In this document: positions 8,151 to 18,484 of the stretch, in pieces
How positions within the stretch are numbered: position 1 is the stretch's first letter
How the letters are laid out: every line of letters begins with the position of its first letter
Source: Halalkalibacter alkalisediminis
Lineage (GTDB): Bacteria > Bacillota > Bacilli > Bacillales > Bacillaceae_D
Assembly (NCBI RefSeq): GCF_028610705.1
Contig: NZ_JAQQWT010000003.1
Location: 1-64,000 of the forward strand
Direction: 5' to 3'
Length of the DNA: 64,000 nt
The notes under the pieces: model-generated
Told to the model about the DNA's origin: nothing
Seen by the model: the letters and a program-made list of their open reading frames with translations, nothing else
Database searches by the model: none
Made by a program: the position numbers and the translations under genes

Positions 8151-9698
8151 TTAATACATTTCTGATACTGTTTTCGCTTGCATGTGAAGCGCTAAGTAAT
8201 CAGGTCCACCTGCTTTAGAATCCGTACCAGACATCTTAAAACCACCAAACGGATGGTATCCAACAATAGCTCCTGTACAATTGCGATTGAAATACAAATT
8301 ACCGACATGGAAACCTTGTTTTGCTTGTTCAATATGAGCTCGATTATTCGTAATCACTGCACCGGTAAGTCCGTATTCGGTATTATTGGCGATTTCGATT
8401 GCATGGTCAAAGTCTCTTGCTTTACTAAAGCCAACGACTGGACCAAAGATTTCTTCCTGCATAATTCTTGAATTAGGATCTAAGTTAGCAAATACAGTCG
8501 GTTGAATAAAGAATCCTTTAGAATCGTCTCCTTCTCCACCTGCCACAAGTTGCCCTTCTTCTTTTCCAATTTCTACATAGCTCATGATTTTATCAAAGGC
8601 CGCTTTGTCCACAACTGGACCCATGTAGATATCACGTGTTGTAGGTTCTCCAACAGATAATTCCTTTGTCAAACGTACAACTTTTTCTAGCACCTCATCA
8701 TACACATCTTGGTGAACCACAGCACGTGAACCTGCTGAACATTTTTGTCCAGAGAATCCAAATGCTGATGTGACAATCGCTTCAGCCGCTAAGTCTAAAT
8801 CGACTTCGCTATCAACAACCACTGTATCCTTCCCACCCATTTCAACGATTACACGTTTTAAATGTTGCTGCCCTGGGTGAACAACCGCAGCTCTTTCATA
8901 TAGACGAACGCCGACATCACGAGACCCTGTAAAGGTAATTAAGCTCGTTTTCCGATGGTCTACTAAATAATCGCCCACTTCTGCACCACTACCTGGAATG
9001 AAGTTAACAACCCCTCTTGGTAAACCTGCTTCTTCTAGAACTTCAACAAATTTATAAGCTACAACCGGTGTTGTGCTTGCTGGTTTTAAAAGAACCGTAT
9101 TTCCGGTTACAATTGGCGCTACCGTTGTTCCTGCCATAATGGCAAAAGCAAAGTTCCAAGGTGAAATCGTCACACACACACCCGTCGGCGTATAAATATA
9201 CTGATTTTGTTCACCTACTCGGCTATTAATAGCCTTACCGTCCTTTAACTCAATCATTTGGCGCGCATAATACTCAAGGAAGTCAATCCCTTCAGCCGTG
9301 TCACCATCAGCTTCTTTCCAAGGCTTACCTGCTTCTTTGACAAGCCAAGCAGAAAATTCATGCTTGCGGCGGCGAATGATGGCTGCTGCTCGGATTAAAA
9401 TATTAGCTCTTTCTTCAGGATTAATGTATCTCCATGTTTGAAATGCTTGATCTGCAGCTTCAATTGCCGCTTCCGCTATTTCCTTATCTGCTTTTGAAAC
9501 AACTCCAACGACCTCTTCTTTATTCGATGGATTATTTGAAACGATTTTCGCTTCTGTCGTAATACGCTTACCGCCGACGATTAATGGGTATTCTTTACCA
9601 AGTTCTTTCTCGACACTTCGAAGTGCTTCTTCAAACGCAATTCTATTTTCTTCTAAACCAAAATCAGTAAATGGTTCGTGCTTATAAGTTGTTAACAT
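8151..9698 (-). CDS. rocA: L-glutamate gamma-semialdehyde dehydrogenase (1-pyrroline-5-carboxylate dehydrogenase)
   Basis: This NAD-dependent aldehyde dehydrogenase oxidises glutamate semialdehyde, the product of ornithine aminotransferase or proline dehydrogenase, to glutamate. The protein aligns by eye with Bacillus RocA from its N-terminus ([10 protein letters not shown]) to the end. The catalytic residues are visible: the glutamate in VEMGGKD and the cysteine in [12 protein letters not shown]. An ORF extends eight codons further upstream, but the ATG at 9698 has GGAGG seven bases before it and matches the RocA N-terminus, giving 515 residues. It is the last gene of the rocD-rocG-orf-rocA operon and follows the lipoyl-like ORF by about 40 bases. 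Confidence 0.95.
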   Translation of the reverse strand: MLTTYKHEPFTDFGLEENRIAFEEALRSVEKELGKEYPLIVGGKRITTEAKIVSNNPSNKEEVVGVVSKADKEIAEAAIEAADQAFQTWRYINPEERANILIRAAAIIRRRKHEFSAWLVKEAGKPWKEADGDTAEGIDFLEYYARQMIELKDGKAINSRVGEQNQYIYTPTGVCVTISPWNFAFAIMAGTTVAPIVTGNTVLLKPASTTPVVAYKFVEVLEEAGLPRGVVNFIPGSGAEVGDYLVDHRKTSLITFTGSRDVGVRLYERAAVVHPGQQHLKRVIVEMGGKDTVVVDSEVDLDLAAEAIVTSAFGFSGQKCSAGSRAVVHQDVYDEVLEKVVRLTKELSVGEPTTRDIYMGPVVDKAAFDKIMSYVEIGKEEGQLVAGGEGDDSKGFFIQPTVFANLDPNSRIMQEEIFGPVVGFSKARDFDHAIEIANNTEYGLTGAVITNNRAHIEQAKQGFHVGNLYFNRNCTGAIVGYHPFGGFKMSGTDSKAGGPDYLALHMQAKTVSEMY

Positions 9699-9739
9699 AT
9701 CTACTTCCTCCAAGTTTCTCAATTTTATTGTTTTCTAGA

Positions 9740-9988
9740 TTAATCACAACCAGTTGGACTTGTATCTTCTTCCAATACAGCTAACGTCATCTGTATACAT
9801 ACTCTTTCACCCTGAGTGACATGCACTTTCGAGACGATCCCACTAGCCCCTAGTTCCACTTTCTTAACGGCTCCGTTTGGTGTTCTAATAAAAAACAAAG
9901 GTTCCCACTCATATACAAAAGCCCCTTCATGTACGCATACTTTTTCTACGATCCCATCAGATAAACTATCTACTGCTAGGTAACCCAC
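9740..9988 (-). CDS. Small lipoyl/biotinyl-fold protein lacking the modified lysine
   Basis: The protein of about 82 residues looks like one half-barrel of the biotinyl/lipoyl (hammerhead) fold: SLSDGIVEKVCVHEGAFVYE, then EPLFFIRTPNG, then the ELGASGIVSKVHVTQGE repeat typical of BCCP and E2 domains. The hairpin that normally bears the acceptor lysine (MKM or TDKA) reads RTPNGAV, so it probably cannot be lipoylated or biotinylated. I prefer the GTG at 9988 as start because GGGGGG lies seven bases upstream and just after the rocG stop; a TTG at 10009 would overlap rocG. It is sandwiched between rocG and rocA, suggesting a role tied to glutamate dehydrogenase or P5C dehydrogenase. Function unknown. 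Confidence 0.7.
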   Translation of the reverse strand: MGYLAVDSLSDGIVEKVCVHEGAFVYEWEPLFFIRTPNGAVKKVELGASGIVSKVHVTQGERVCIQMTLAVLEEDTSPTGCD

Positions 9989-9999
9989 TAGAATCCCCC

Positions 10000-11262
10000 C
10001 TAAACCCAACCACGGAATCTTGATGCTTCTGCTGTCTTTCGCACACCAACCATATATGCAGCTAAGCGAGTATCTACTTTGTGCAAATTGGCAGTGTCAA
10101 TTACTGAGTTAAAAGCACTAATTACTTTTGCTCGAAGTTTCTCACTTACTTCTTCTTCTGACCAGTAGTATCCTAGATTGTTTTGTACCCATTCAAAATA
10201 AGAAACGGTAACCCCACCAGAACTAGCTAACACATCTGGAACGATCAATATATCTCGATTCGTTAATATCGTTGTTGCTTCCATTGTCGTTGGTCCATTT
10301 GCTGCTTCGACCACAATAGAAGCTTTAATTTGATGAGCATTATCGCGCGTAATTTGATTGGCAACCGCCGCCGGTACTAATATGTCACACTCACGTTCAA
10401 GTAGTTCTTGATTGGTAATCGTATTTTTAAACAAATTCGTTACAGTTCCAAATGAATCACGTTTTTCTAGTAAGTAATTAATGTCCAAACCATTCTCATC
10501 GTATAAAGCTGCATAAGCATCAGAGACCCCAATGATTTTTGCCCCTTGTTCTGATAAGATTTTTGCCAAATATCCACCAGCATTACCGAAACCTTGAATG
10601 ATAATTTTTGCTCCGACAATGTTCATTTCTTTTTTCTTAGCCGCTTCTTCTATACAAATTGCCACTCCCATAGCGGTTGCAGTTTCTCTACCATAAGAGC
10701 CTCCTAATACGACTGGCTTACCTGTAATAAAGCCAGGTGAATCAAATTCACGAATCCGACTATACTCATCCATCATCCAGGCCATGACTTGAGAGTTAGT
10801 AAAAACATCAGGTGCTGGAATATCTTTAGTAGGGCCTACTAATTGACTTATTGCTCTAACATACCCTCTACTCAAGCGCTCGAGTTCCGAAAAGGACATC
10901 GTTCTTGGATCACAAACGATTCCACCTTTCCCGCCACCATATGGTACATTGACAATCCCACATTTTAAGGTCATCCACATAGATAAAGCTTTAACATCAT
11001 CTTCTGTTACTTCAGGGTGAAACCGAATGCCACCTTTTGTCGGACCAACTGCATCATTATGCTGCGCGCGGTAGCCGGTAAACACTTTTATGTCTCCGTT
11101 ATCCATACGTATGGGGATTCGGACGGTTAACATACGAACAGGTTCTTTCAGCAATTCAAACATCTCATCTTTATAACCTAACTTACTCAAGGCTTGTTTG
11201 ATAACTTGTTGTGTTGACGACAGCACGCTTGCCTCTTTGCTTTTTTCGATGACAGCTTCCAC
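10000..11262 (-). CDS. rocG: NAD-type glutamate dehydrogenase (catabolic, RocG-like)
   Basis: The hexameric enzyme deaminates glutamate to 2-oxoglutarate and ammonia, the last step of arginine/ornithine/proline use. The sequence is close to Bacillus RocG throughout: the substrate-binding GGGKGGIVCDPR segment with its catalytic-lysine region, the KDIPAPDV motif, the Rossmann loop IIQGFGNAGGYLA, and the conserved C-terminus SRFRGWV. A longer ORF starts with ATG at 11277, but that codon has no ribosome site; AGGTGG lies six bases before the GTG at 11262, which I take as start (about 420 residues, as in RocG). It lies 35 bases after rocD in the sigma-54 operon. Confidence 0.93.
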   Translation of the reverse strand: MEAVIEKSKEASVLSSTQQVIKQALSKLGYKDEMFELLKEPVRMLTVRIPIRMDNGDIKVFTGYRAQHNDAVGPTKGGIRFHPEVTEDDVKALSMWMTLKCGIVNVPYGGGKGGIVCDPRTMSFSELERLSRGYVRAISQLVGPTKDIPAPDVFTNSQVMAWMMDEYSRIREFDSPGFITGKPVVLGGSYGRETATAMGVAICIEEAAKKKEMNIVGAKIIIQGFGNAGGYLAKILSEQGAKIIGVSDAYAALYDENGLDINYLLEKRDSFGTVTNLFKNTITNQELLERECDILVPAAVANQITRDNAHQIKASIVVEAANGPTTMEATTILTNRDILIVPDVLASSGGVTVSYFEWVQNNLGYYWSEEEVSEKLRAKVISAFNSVIDTANLHKVDTRLAAYMVGVRKTAEASRFRGWV

Positions 11263-11297
11263 GGACATCCACCTCATTTTTTATTTTTGCAAAGCCA

Positions 11298-12488
11298 TTA
11301 ACGGCCGAGTACTTTTTGAATTTTTTCGATCGCCCAATCAAGATCTTCCTTCTCAATCACAAGTGGCGGTGCAAAGCGAATCACATTTTCATGGGTTTCT
11401 TTACAAAGCAGACCTTCTTCTTTTAATTGTTCGCAATATTTTCTTGCAGGTTCTTTTAATTCAACGCCGATAAATAAACCTCTACCTCGGATTTCTTGAA
11501 TCATTGGATTGTTTATTTTTTCTAATTGTTCCTTTAAATAAGTTCCTAGTTCATGTGAACGTTGAACGAGGTTTTCTTCTTCGATGACTTCAAGTGCTGC
11601 AAGTGAAACCGCACAAGCAAGCGGATTCCCACCAAATGTTGAACCATGAGACCCTGGCTCAAATACACCTAAAACATCTTCATTGGCTGCAATAACAGAA
11701 ATCGGAAATACCCCGCCGCCAAGTGCTTTACCTAAAATATACATATCAGGTACAACATTTTCCCACTCACAAGCAAATAGTTTTCCAGAGCGTCCAAGGC
11801 CCGCTTGAATCTCATCGGCGATAAATAAAACATTCCCCTCTTTACACCATTCAGATGCTTCTTTCAAAAATCCATTTCTAGGGATCCTAATTCCCGCTTC
11901 ACCTTGAATTGGCTCAAGCATAAAAGCTGCAGTATTAGGTGTAATAGCTTCTTTTAAAGCATCGATATCACCATAAGGAATTATTTTAATGCCTGGAAGC
12001 ATAGGACCAAATCCACGTTTATAGGCATCATTAGAAGAAAGAGAAACAGCAGCCATCGTTCGACCATGAAAGTTTTCTTCACAAACGATTATTTCCGCTT
12101 GATTATCTGCTACACCTTTTACGTCATAAGCCCATCTACGTGCTGTTTTTATAGCCGTTTCCACCGCCTCAGCACCTGTGTTCATCGGAAGGATCATCTC
12201 TTTACCTGTTAACTTAGCTACTTTCTCATAAAAAGGCGCTAACTGATCATTATGGAAAGCACGAGATGTTAATGTGATCTTATCAGCTTGTTTTTTTAAA
12301 GCATCTACTATTTTCGGATGGCAGTGACCTTGGTTTACTGCAGAATAAGCACTTAACATATCTAAATATTTATTTCCTTCAGGGTCCTTTACCCAAGCCC
12401 CTTTTGCCTCTGAAATAACAACCGGTAATGGATGATAATTTCTAGCTCCAAATGTTTCTGTTTTTTTTATAATTGTCGACGTGAACAT
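11298..12488 (-). CDS. rocD: Ornithine aminotransferase
   Basis: This class-III PLP aminotransferase converts ornithine plus 2-oxoglutarate into glutamate semialdehyde and glutamate. It has the PLP-lysine context [15 protein letters not shown], the aspartate motif [14 protein letters not shown], and the [12 protein letters not shown] phosphate-binding segment. The length of about 396 residues matches RocD. Of the two in-frame ATGs, the second (12488) is best placed, seven bases after GGAGG. It is the first gene of the operon and has a well-matched sigma-54 promoter about 50 bases upstream, consistent with control by the divergent RocR-like activator. Confidence 0.95.
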   Translation of the reverse strand: MFTSTIIKKTETFGARNYHPLPVVISEAKGAWVKDPEGNKYLDMLSAYSAVNQGHCHPKIVDALKKQADKITLTSRAFHNDQLAPFYEKVAKLTGKEMILPMNTGAEAVETAIKTARRWAYDVKGVADNQAEIIVCEENFHGRTMAAVSLSSNDAYKRGFGPMLPGIKIIPYGDIDALKEAITPNTAAFMLEPIQGEAGIRIPRNGFLKEASEWCKEGNVLFIADEIQAGLGRSGKLFACEWENVVPDMYILGKALGGGVFPISVIAANEDVLGVFEPGSHGSTFGGNPLACAVSLAALEVIEEENLVQRSHELGTYLKEQLEKINNPMIQEIRGRGLFIGVELKEPARKYCEQLKEEGLLCKETHENVIRFAPPLVIEKEDLDWAIEKIQKVLGR

Positions 12489-12540
12489 TGTCATTCCTCC
12501 TTTAGAAAATCCAACTCTTTTTTCTATTCACATTTATACC

Positions 12541-12557
12541 TGCAAGTTCTATGCCAA
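12541..12557 (-). promoter_or_regulatory. Sigma-54 (-24/-12) promoter of the rocD operon
   Basis: On the minus strand TTGGCATAGAACTTGCA carries the GG at -24 and GC at -12 with the required ten-base separation (consensus TGGCAC-N5-TTGC). The rocD start lies about 50 bases downstream. The adjoining activator has the GAFTGA motif needed to work with sigma-54 polymerase. Confidence 0.9.
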
Positions 12558-12611
12558 CTTTCAAAACAGGTAAACGAACGTATCTTCTTTCAAAAAAGAA
12601 AGTTTTTTTAC

Positions 12612-12658
12612 TATTTTGTATAAAAAATTTTACATACGAAAATTTTTTATACAAAATA
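12612..12658. promoter_or_regulatory. Large perfect inverted repeat, probable activator-binding region (UAS)
   Basis: Two 20-base arms (12612-12631 and 12639-12658) are exact reverse complements around a 7-base spacer ACATACG. The arms are very AT-rich with a TTTTGTATA / TATACAAAA outer core. The element lies 55-100 bases upstream of the sigma-54 promoter and about 120 bases before the activator gene, the usual place for a RocR upstream activating sequence. A transcribed form would fold into a strong hairpin, but no gene ends here, so an operator is the better reading. Confidence 0.65.
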
Positions 12659-12778
12659 ACTAAACCCCATAACAAATAAACGGTTTTCATAAAAAAAATT
12701 GTCATTCTAAACGTTCACGTTTAAACTTAAAGAAAGAGACAAACAAACTGGAGAAATTTAATAGAGAGGAGCTTTTCC

Positions 12779-14239
12779 ATGCACTTAAACAAAAATGAAT
12801 TCAATCAATTAATAAAAATCTATCAAACTATATTGAATGAAATTGATGTTGGAGTCCACGCCATCAATGAATCTGGTAAGACTGTTATATATAATCATAA
12901 GATGATGGAGATAGAATCCCTTTCAGAAGAAGACGTTTTCAATAAGGATTTCTTAGACGTATTTGAATTTGAAGAGGGTCAAAGAAGTACTTTACTCGAA
13001 GCATTGTTCAAGAAAAAGACGTTTAGAAATGTGAAACAGACGTATTTCACCAAAAACGGCAAAGCCATTACGACGATCAATCATACGTTCCCGATCTACT
13101 CGGATGATGAGGTGATTGGAGCGATAGAGATCGCTAAAGATGTAACAAAACTAGAAAATTTAATAAAAAATAATTTGAATCTCAAGGGCGATACCCGTTT
13201 TACTTTTGATAGTTTAATTGGAGAGAGTGCTGCTATTAATGAAGTGATCGAAATTGCTAAAAGAGCAACGAGAACACCGTCCTCGGTGCTCATTATCGGG
13301 GAAACAGGCACTGGTAAGGAATTATTCGCACAAAGCATCCATAATGGAAGCGAACACTCCTCGGGTCCTTTCATTTCTCAAAACTGTGCAGCCATGCCTG
13401 ATACACTTATTGAGAGTTTACTATTTGGAACGAAAAAAGGAGCATTCACAGGTGCAGCCGACCAAATTGGTTTATTTGAACAAGCTGAAGGGGGAACTCT
13501 TTTATTAGATGAAATTAATTCTCTAAGTCCCATGCTACAAGCTAAACTGCTAAGGGCCATTCAAGAAAAATCGATTAAGCGTATCGGTGATACGGTGAAT
13601 CGAAAGGTTAACGTTCGAATTATTGCAACGATAAATGAAGATCCGGTGGAGGCCATCGCGAACAATCGGTTACGGAAAGACTTGTATTACCGTCTGAGTG
13701 TCGTCTCTCTATTTATTCCGCCTTTAAGAGAGAGAAAAGAAGACCTTTCATTTCTAGTTAAAAGTTTTATCCAGAAATATAATCATATCTTTCAAATGGA
13801 AGTCACAAATATTAGCGAAGAAGTCTTGCAACTCCTAAGACAATATGATTGGCCAGGAAATGTTAGAGAACTTGAACATGTGATCGAGGCCTCTATGAAT
13901 GTACTGATTGGCGAATCGATCATTGATGTTTCTCACTTACCCTATCACTTCAGAAATAAATCATCCCTTGCATCACCGATTGAGTCATCCATGGTTGGAG
14001 TTTATGATACAAACAACGAAAGCAAACGTTCTACTGCTCAAGATCCTTTTATTCAAGCTGATTTAAGTAGTGATAGACCACGCGGGAATTTAAAAGACTA
14101 TTTATTAAAAGCAGAAAAATACTATATTAAAAAATCACTGGAGGAAAATAAATATCATAAAACGAAAACAGCAGATGAACTGGGGTTGAGTAGACAAACT
14201 CTCCAGTACCGGATAAAGCGATTAAATATCGATGCATAG
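12779..14239 (+). CDS. rocR: Sigma-54-dependent transcriptional activator, RocR-like
   Basis: The 486-residue protein has an N-terminal PAS-type sensor (residues about 10-125), an AAA+ domain (about 145-385) and a C-terminal Fis-type helix-turn-helix (TKTADELGLSRQTLQYRIKRL). In the AAA+ part the Walker A GETGTGKE (about residue 175), the sigma-54 contact loop GAFTGA (about 221) and the Walker B GGTLLLDEI are all intact. RocR of Bacillus senses ornithine or citrulline and activates roc operons. The gene is divergent from rocD, whose promoter is a clear -24/-12 element, so rocD-rocG-rocA is its likely target. AGAGGAG precedes the start. It ends at a strong terminator. Confidence 0.9.
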   Translation: MHLNKNEFNQLIKIYQTILNEIDVGVHAINESGKTVIYNHKMMEIESLSEEDVFNKDFLDVFEFEEGQRSTLLEALFKKKTFRNVKQTYFTKNGKAITTINHTFPIYSDDEVIGAIEIAKDVTKLENLIKNNLNLKGDTRFTFDSLIGESAAINEVIEIAKRATRTPSSVLIIGETGTGKELFAQSIHNGSEHSSGPFISQNCAAMPDTLIESLLFGTKKGAFTGAADQIGLFEQAEGGTLLLDEINSLSPMLQAKLLRAIQEKSIKRIGDTVNRKVNVRIIATINEDPVEAIANNRLRKDLYYRLSVVSLFIPPLRERKEDLSFLVKSFIQKYNHIFQMEVTNISEEVLQLLRQYDWPGNVRELEHVIEASMNVLIGESIIDVSHLPYHFRNKSSLASPIESSMVGVYDTNNESKRSTAQDPFIQADLSSDRPRGNLKDYLLKAEKYYIKKSLEENKYHKTKTADELGLSRQTLQYRIKRLNIDA

Positions 14240-14241
14240 GA

Positions 14242-14269
14242 AAGCCCCCTCAAACTTTTGAGGGGGCTT
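14242..14269 (+). terminator. Bidirectional terminator after rocR-like gene
   Basis: A 12-base perfect stem (AAGCCCCCTCAAA / TTTGAGGGGGCTT type) with a tight loop lies directly after the activator stop codon and before the convergent YfcC-like gene. The stem is unusually GC-rich for this window. Confidence 0.85.
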
Positions 14270-14308
14270 CCTACCGTATCCTACTTCTAACATTCAACTA
14301 ACTTATCA

Positions 14309-15735
14309 CTACCAGCCCATATATTGAGCAATTACGAGAGCAACAGCTGAAATCGCAAGCCAAGTTACAATTAAAGGGGTAATGAATTTAATCCACTGTG
14401 TGAAAGATACTTGAGCAAGTGCTAACATCGCCATCACTAAGCTCACAGGGTAAATAAGATTCGTAAATCCATCACCAAACTGAAAGGCGAGGACAGCAGT
14501 TTGGCGCGAAACACCTAATAAATAAACAAGCCGTTCATAATAGGCATTGTAATCATCGCTTGTCCACTACCAGAACCGACAAAAAAGTTAAATAATCCTT
14601 GAACTACCATCATCCCTACTGCTGTAAGTGCTGTTGGCATTCCACTTAACACTTCGCTAACGCCATGTACAATCGTATCTAATATATTTCCTTCTTGAAG
14701 GATAACCGAAATCGATCTAGATAGTCCGATTACGACAACCGCTACGATCATTTTCTTAAAACCTTCATTAAATGACTCAGCAATCGCACTTGAATTCAGT
14801 CCGCAAATCAAGCCAAGAACGATACTCATTAGAGCATACCAACCTCCAATTTGAATAAAGTACCACCCCCAATTTAACAAACCGTAAATCATAACGCCCA
14901 TTCCTACAATCAGAAAGACGATTGCTAAGAGATCTTTTTTAGTGGCCTTCCGAACTTCTTTTTCCTCTTCATCCATATATTGATGATCAATCCCATCTCC
15001 ATATAGCAAACCTAAAGAAGGGTTTTTCTCAATTTTCCTTGCATAACGCCACACATACCAAATTCCGATTAACAAGACAGTAGCCAAGATGACCGAACGA
15101 AATTGAATACCTGAATATAACGGCAATTCAGCTAATGTTTGCGCTAGACCGACGGTTGCTGGAGCAGTAAGAGCCACCGAAAAACCTGCCCCTGTACTAA
15201 CGAGCACCATTGCCGTAGCTGTTAATCGATCGTAACCCATTTTTAGAATGAGCGGAATCATAATAGGTACGTAAATCAGTGCAAGTTCCATCACACCCGT
15301 AAATGCTGTAAACAGTGCCATAGGAATCATCAACACCGGAATAACTAGAATTCTATTTTCACTAAATATTCTAATAATTAATTGAATAATAAGTGAGAGA
15401 AGACCCGTCCTTTCAATAATGACAAATAGGGCCCCTATCATAAATCCTCCAAAAATGATTTCTCCTGCTTGAACCATTCCAGTAGGGATCGCAAAAATCA
15501 AATCAAACAATGTTAAATTGGCACTCTCTATATACTGAAACGTCCCTGGAACAATGAGAAGGGCGCCTGTTGGCCCCTCTTCTCTTTCAAATTGTCCTTT
15601 CGGTACTAACAGAGTAGCTATATAAACCATTAAAAGCAACGAAAACAAAATAACATATACGTGAGGGAGTTTCCACTTTTTCTCTGGTTTCAGTTTAACA
15701 TCCTGATTTACTTCATTACGTAAAGCTTTTTCCAT
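14309..15735 (-). pseudogene. YfcC-family (DcuC-like) permease, one frameshift
   Basis: From the ATG at 15735 the frame encodes 406 residues of a permease with about ten membrane helices (FVGSGSGQAMITMPIM near the end) and then stops at 14515. Shifting frame at about 14525 recovers the rest of the family C-terminus, GVSRQTAVLAFQFGDGFTN and two more helices, to a stop at 14309; the whole would be about 475 residues, normal for YfcC. A single lost G (ATGGAA read as ATGAA) explains it. YfcC proteins are putative uptake systems for peptides, amino acids or dicarboxylates. It is the last gene of the 20110-14309 operon, 21 bases after an M20 amidase. Either a real mutation or a sequencing error. 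Confidence 0.8.
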
Positions 15736-15756
15736 TCCATCCGCCTCTTTCGTAAT

Positions 15757-16932
15757 CTATTTTAAAAACTTAAACACAGAATGAACAAAAATCTTAACTC
15801 CGTATTGTAACGAATCTTCATCAATGTCAAAACGAGGATGGTGGTGTGGATAGGTGATTCCCTTTTCTTCATTCCCTGCTCCAATCCAGAAGTAAGCACT
15901 CGGAGCTTTTTGTTGAAAAGCTGAAAAATCTTCAGCACCCATATTAGGTTTTTGAATATCAACGGTTTCATCTCCATAAATATCACGGACTGTTTCTTCA
16001 ATAGTTCGAGTCACTTTTTCATCATTAATGACCGGAAGATACCCACATTGATACTCAAGCTCATACGATGCCCCATGCGCATCAGTAATCCCTTTTACAA
16101 TTCGTTCCATAAGTTCTGGTACGAGTTTGCGGAACTTCACATCAAAACTACGTACCGTTCCATTAATTTCAACAGAATTAGCCACCACATTGCCTGCCTC
16201 TCCTCCAACAAACTTTCCTATTGAAAGGACAAGGTTATCTAAAGGGTCTGTATTTCGCGCGACAATATGTTGAAGATTGGTGACGACTTGAGCCCCTATA
16301 GCGATACTATCAATCGCTTGATGCGGCATTCCACCATGGCCGCCTTTTCCGTTAATCGTAATCCAGAAACCATCTGTCGCTGCCATCATTGGACCATAAG
16401 CAATGCCAACTTTTCCAATCTCAAGAGTAGACATGAGGTGCGCTGCAATGACGATATCGACCCCTTCCATTACGCCAGCGTCTACCATTTCTTGAGCACC
16501 ACCCGGGAAATGCTCCTCTGCATGTTGAAAGAAAAAGCGGACTTCCCCATGAATCTTATCCTTCATACTAGATAATATTTTCGCTGTTCCAAGTAACATG
16601 GCCGTATGACCATCATGAGCACACGCATGCATAACGCCTGGTACTCGCGAAGCGAACTCTAACGAATTTTCTTCTTCAATCGGTAATGCATCGATATCTG
16701 CACGAATCCCCAATGTTTTCCCAGGATTATCTCCGATTAAACGGGCCATGACGCTGTATTTTGTCGGACGAATAACCTCTAGATTACCAAATGATAACAG
16801 CGTCTCGTAGACAAATTGTGACGTTTTTTCTTCTTGGTAGGATAACTCAGGATTTTGGTGAAAATGACGTCTCCAGTCAATCACCTCTTTTTTAACACTT
16901 TCTATTGCTTGATCTAATGTTTGAGTAAACAA
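15757..16932 (-). CDS. M20-family amidohydrolase (N-acyl amino acid amidase / aminoacylase type)
   Basis: The 391-residue metallohydrolase has the family's metal ligands in the right order: the C-H pair in HACAHDGHTAMLLG (about residue 100), HAEEHFPGGAQEMV (about 137), the HLM motif (AAHLMSTLEIG), and the late histidine in THHHPRFDIDE-type context near the end. M20D enzymes remove an acyl group from amino acids, or cleave related amides, in the cytosol. A TTG at 16932 is the likely start, with GGAGG seven to eight bases upstream. It lies between two transporter genes in an operon with a YtcJ-type amidohydrolase, suggesting use of N-acylated amino acids or amides. The precise substrate is unknown. 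Confidence 0.9.
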   Translation of the reverse strand: MFTQTLDQAIESVKKEVIDWRRHFHQNPELSYQEEKTSQFVYETLLSFGNLEVIRPTKYSVMARLIGDNPGKTLGIRADIDALPIEEENSLEFASRVPGVMHACAHDGHTAMLLGTAKILSSMKDKIHGEVRFFFQHAEEHFPGGAQEMVDAGVMEGVDIVIAAHLMSTLEIGKVGIAYGPMMAATDGFWITINGKGGHGGMPHQAIDSIAIGAQVVTNLQHIVARNTDPLDNLVLSIGKFVGGEAGNVVANSVEINGTVRSFDVKFRKLVPELMERIVKGITDAHGASYELEYQCGYLPVINDEKVTRTIEETVRDIYGDETVDIQKPNMGAEDFSAFQQKAPSAYFWIGAGNEEKGITYPHHHPRFDIDEDSLQYGVKIFVHSVFKFLK

Positions 16933-16997
16933 TGGAGCGCCTCCTCTAAATAATTTATAAGCTCTAGAAAAATAATTTTACGCAAAAACGATATAGA

Positions 16998-18388
16998 TTA
17001 ATCTAATTTCCTAGTCGTGATATCTTCATCTTGTTTAACACGCGATTGGTCACGCTTTGCAAAATAATCAACTGTAATCTCTTTTACTTTTTCGCTTAAT
17101 AAAAGAAGAGCTATCATATTAGGGATGACAATAAACGCTAACATGATATCTAATAAGGACCAGACTAATAACAAGCTCCCTACAGAACCAAACAGGATCG
17201 AACCGATACTTAAATATCGAATAACGATCGATATTTTATGACCGAATAAATATTCGGCTTGTTTTCTCCAAAATAAACGATCATCAAAATCGGGGTAAAG
17301 GCAAAGAAGAACAAAGTGATCGTGATGATGAACCTGCTAGACTATCGCCAAATACTTGCGCCATCACAACGGTTGTCATCTCATTTGCTTGACTTGCATC
17401 TACGATCAACCAAACATCGGTAGACAAAATGAGAATGGCCGTTACGGTGCAAACGACAATGGTATCAATGAAAACTTCAAACACTCCCCAAAAACCTTGA
17501 GTTACAGGATGTTGGTTCTTCGCACTAGAATGCGCTATAGCCGCACTACCCATTCCCGCTTCATTCGAATAAAGTCCCCTTGCAACCCCCCAGCGAATAA
17601 TAGCAGCAATCGCAGCATCAGCAAACCCACCCGCTGCTGAAATCGGGGTAAAGGCATGTGCAAAAATTAAGTGAAAGGTACTTGGAACCGCTTCCACATG
17701 AAGGAAAATGACAATTAATGCAGCCACCTTATAAACAACAACCATCGCCGGAATGCACTTTTCTGCAAATTTTCCAATTGATTTAATTCCACCTATCATA
17801 ACCACTAAGATTAGTGCACTAACGATTACTCCAGTAATGATATTCGGAACTTGAAAAGAACCATGTATCGCACTCGCTAGCGAGTTAGATTGAACAGATG
17901 TACTTGCAAATACCACGAACAACTGCGTGACTGAAAATAATACAGCCATCCATTTCCATCCTAATCCTTTGTCAATATAATACATGGGGCCCCCGACATA
18001 GACCCCCTTTTCATTCACTTGTCGATATTTGATACCAAGCACCACTTCTGAATATTTCGTAGCCATTCCAATTAAGGCAACTAACCACATCCAAAACATA
18101 GCTCCAGGTCCTCCAAAAGCAATCGCAACAGGAACACCAACAATATTCGCTACACCCACCGCCTGAGACTAATGCACTTGCAACTGCTTGAAACGGTGTT
18201 ATTGTACCTTTACCTTCTACTTTCTTAAACATACCTCCAAGCGTTTTTTTCAAAATATGAGGGAAATACCTAAATTGAAAGAAACCTAGCCGAATAGTTA
18301 AGAATATCCCTCCACCTACAATTAAAAGCATTAGTGGTACAACTAAGATATTTGATGCTTTTTCAATAACACTCATTAATACATCCAT
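16998..18388 (-). pseudogene. AGCS-family sodium:alanine/glycine symporter with three frameshifts
   Basis: Three reading frames must be joined to obtain a complete AlsT/DagA-like protein of about 460 residues. The N-terminus runs in one frame from 18388 (MDVLMSVIEKASN), shifts at about 18170 (an extra G), continues through GVARGLYSNEAGMGSAAIAH, shifts near 17340 (TTT reduced to TT), carries FIITITLFFFAFT, shifts again near 17265 (five A reduced to four), and ends with the membrane helix LLDIMLAFIVIPNMIALLLL and stop at 16998. Each break is a single-base change in a short homopolymer. The intact protein would import alanine or glycine with sodium. It follows the amidohydrolase gene in the sigma-54 operon. 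Start at 18388 chosen for its AGGGG site. Confidence 0.85.
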
Positions 18389-18484
18389 ATTGACCCCTAT
18401 CCAACTGATCAACTCCCTAAAGTGGGAGTCCTTTTATCGTTTACGTTTGATCACCGCTTGTCATGCTTATATTTCTGCCATCCT

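Noticed and set aside
12502-12705. 67-residue minus-strand ORF in the rocD/rocR promoter region
   Set aside because: It covers the sigma-54 promoter and the 20-bp inverted repeat, is very AT-rich and shows no family resemblance; it is a by-product of the regulatory DNA.
13096-13560. Antisense ORFs within the rocR-like gene
   Set aside because: Entirely inside the AAA+ domain coding sequence; no independent evidence.
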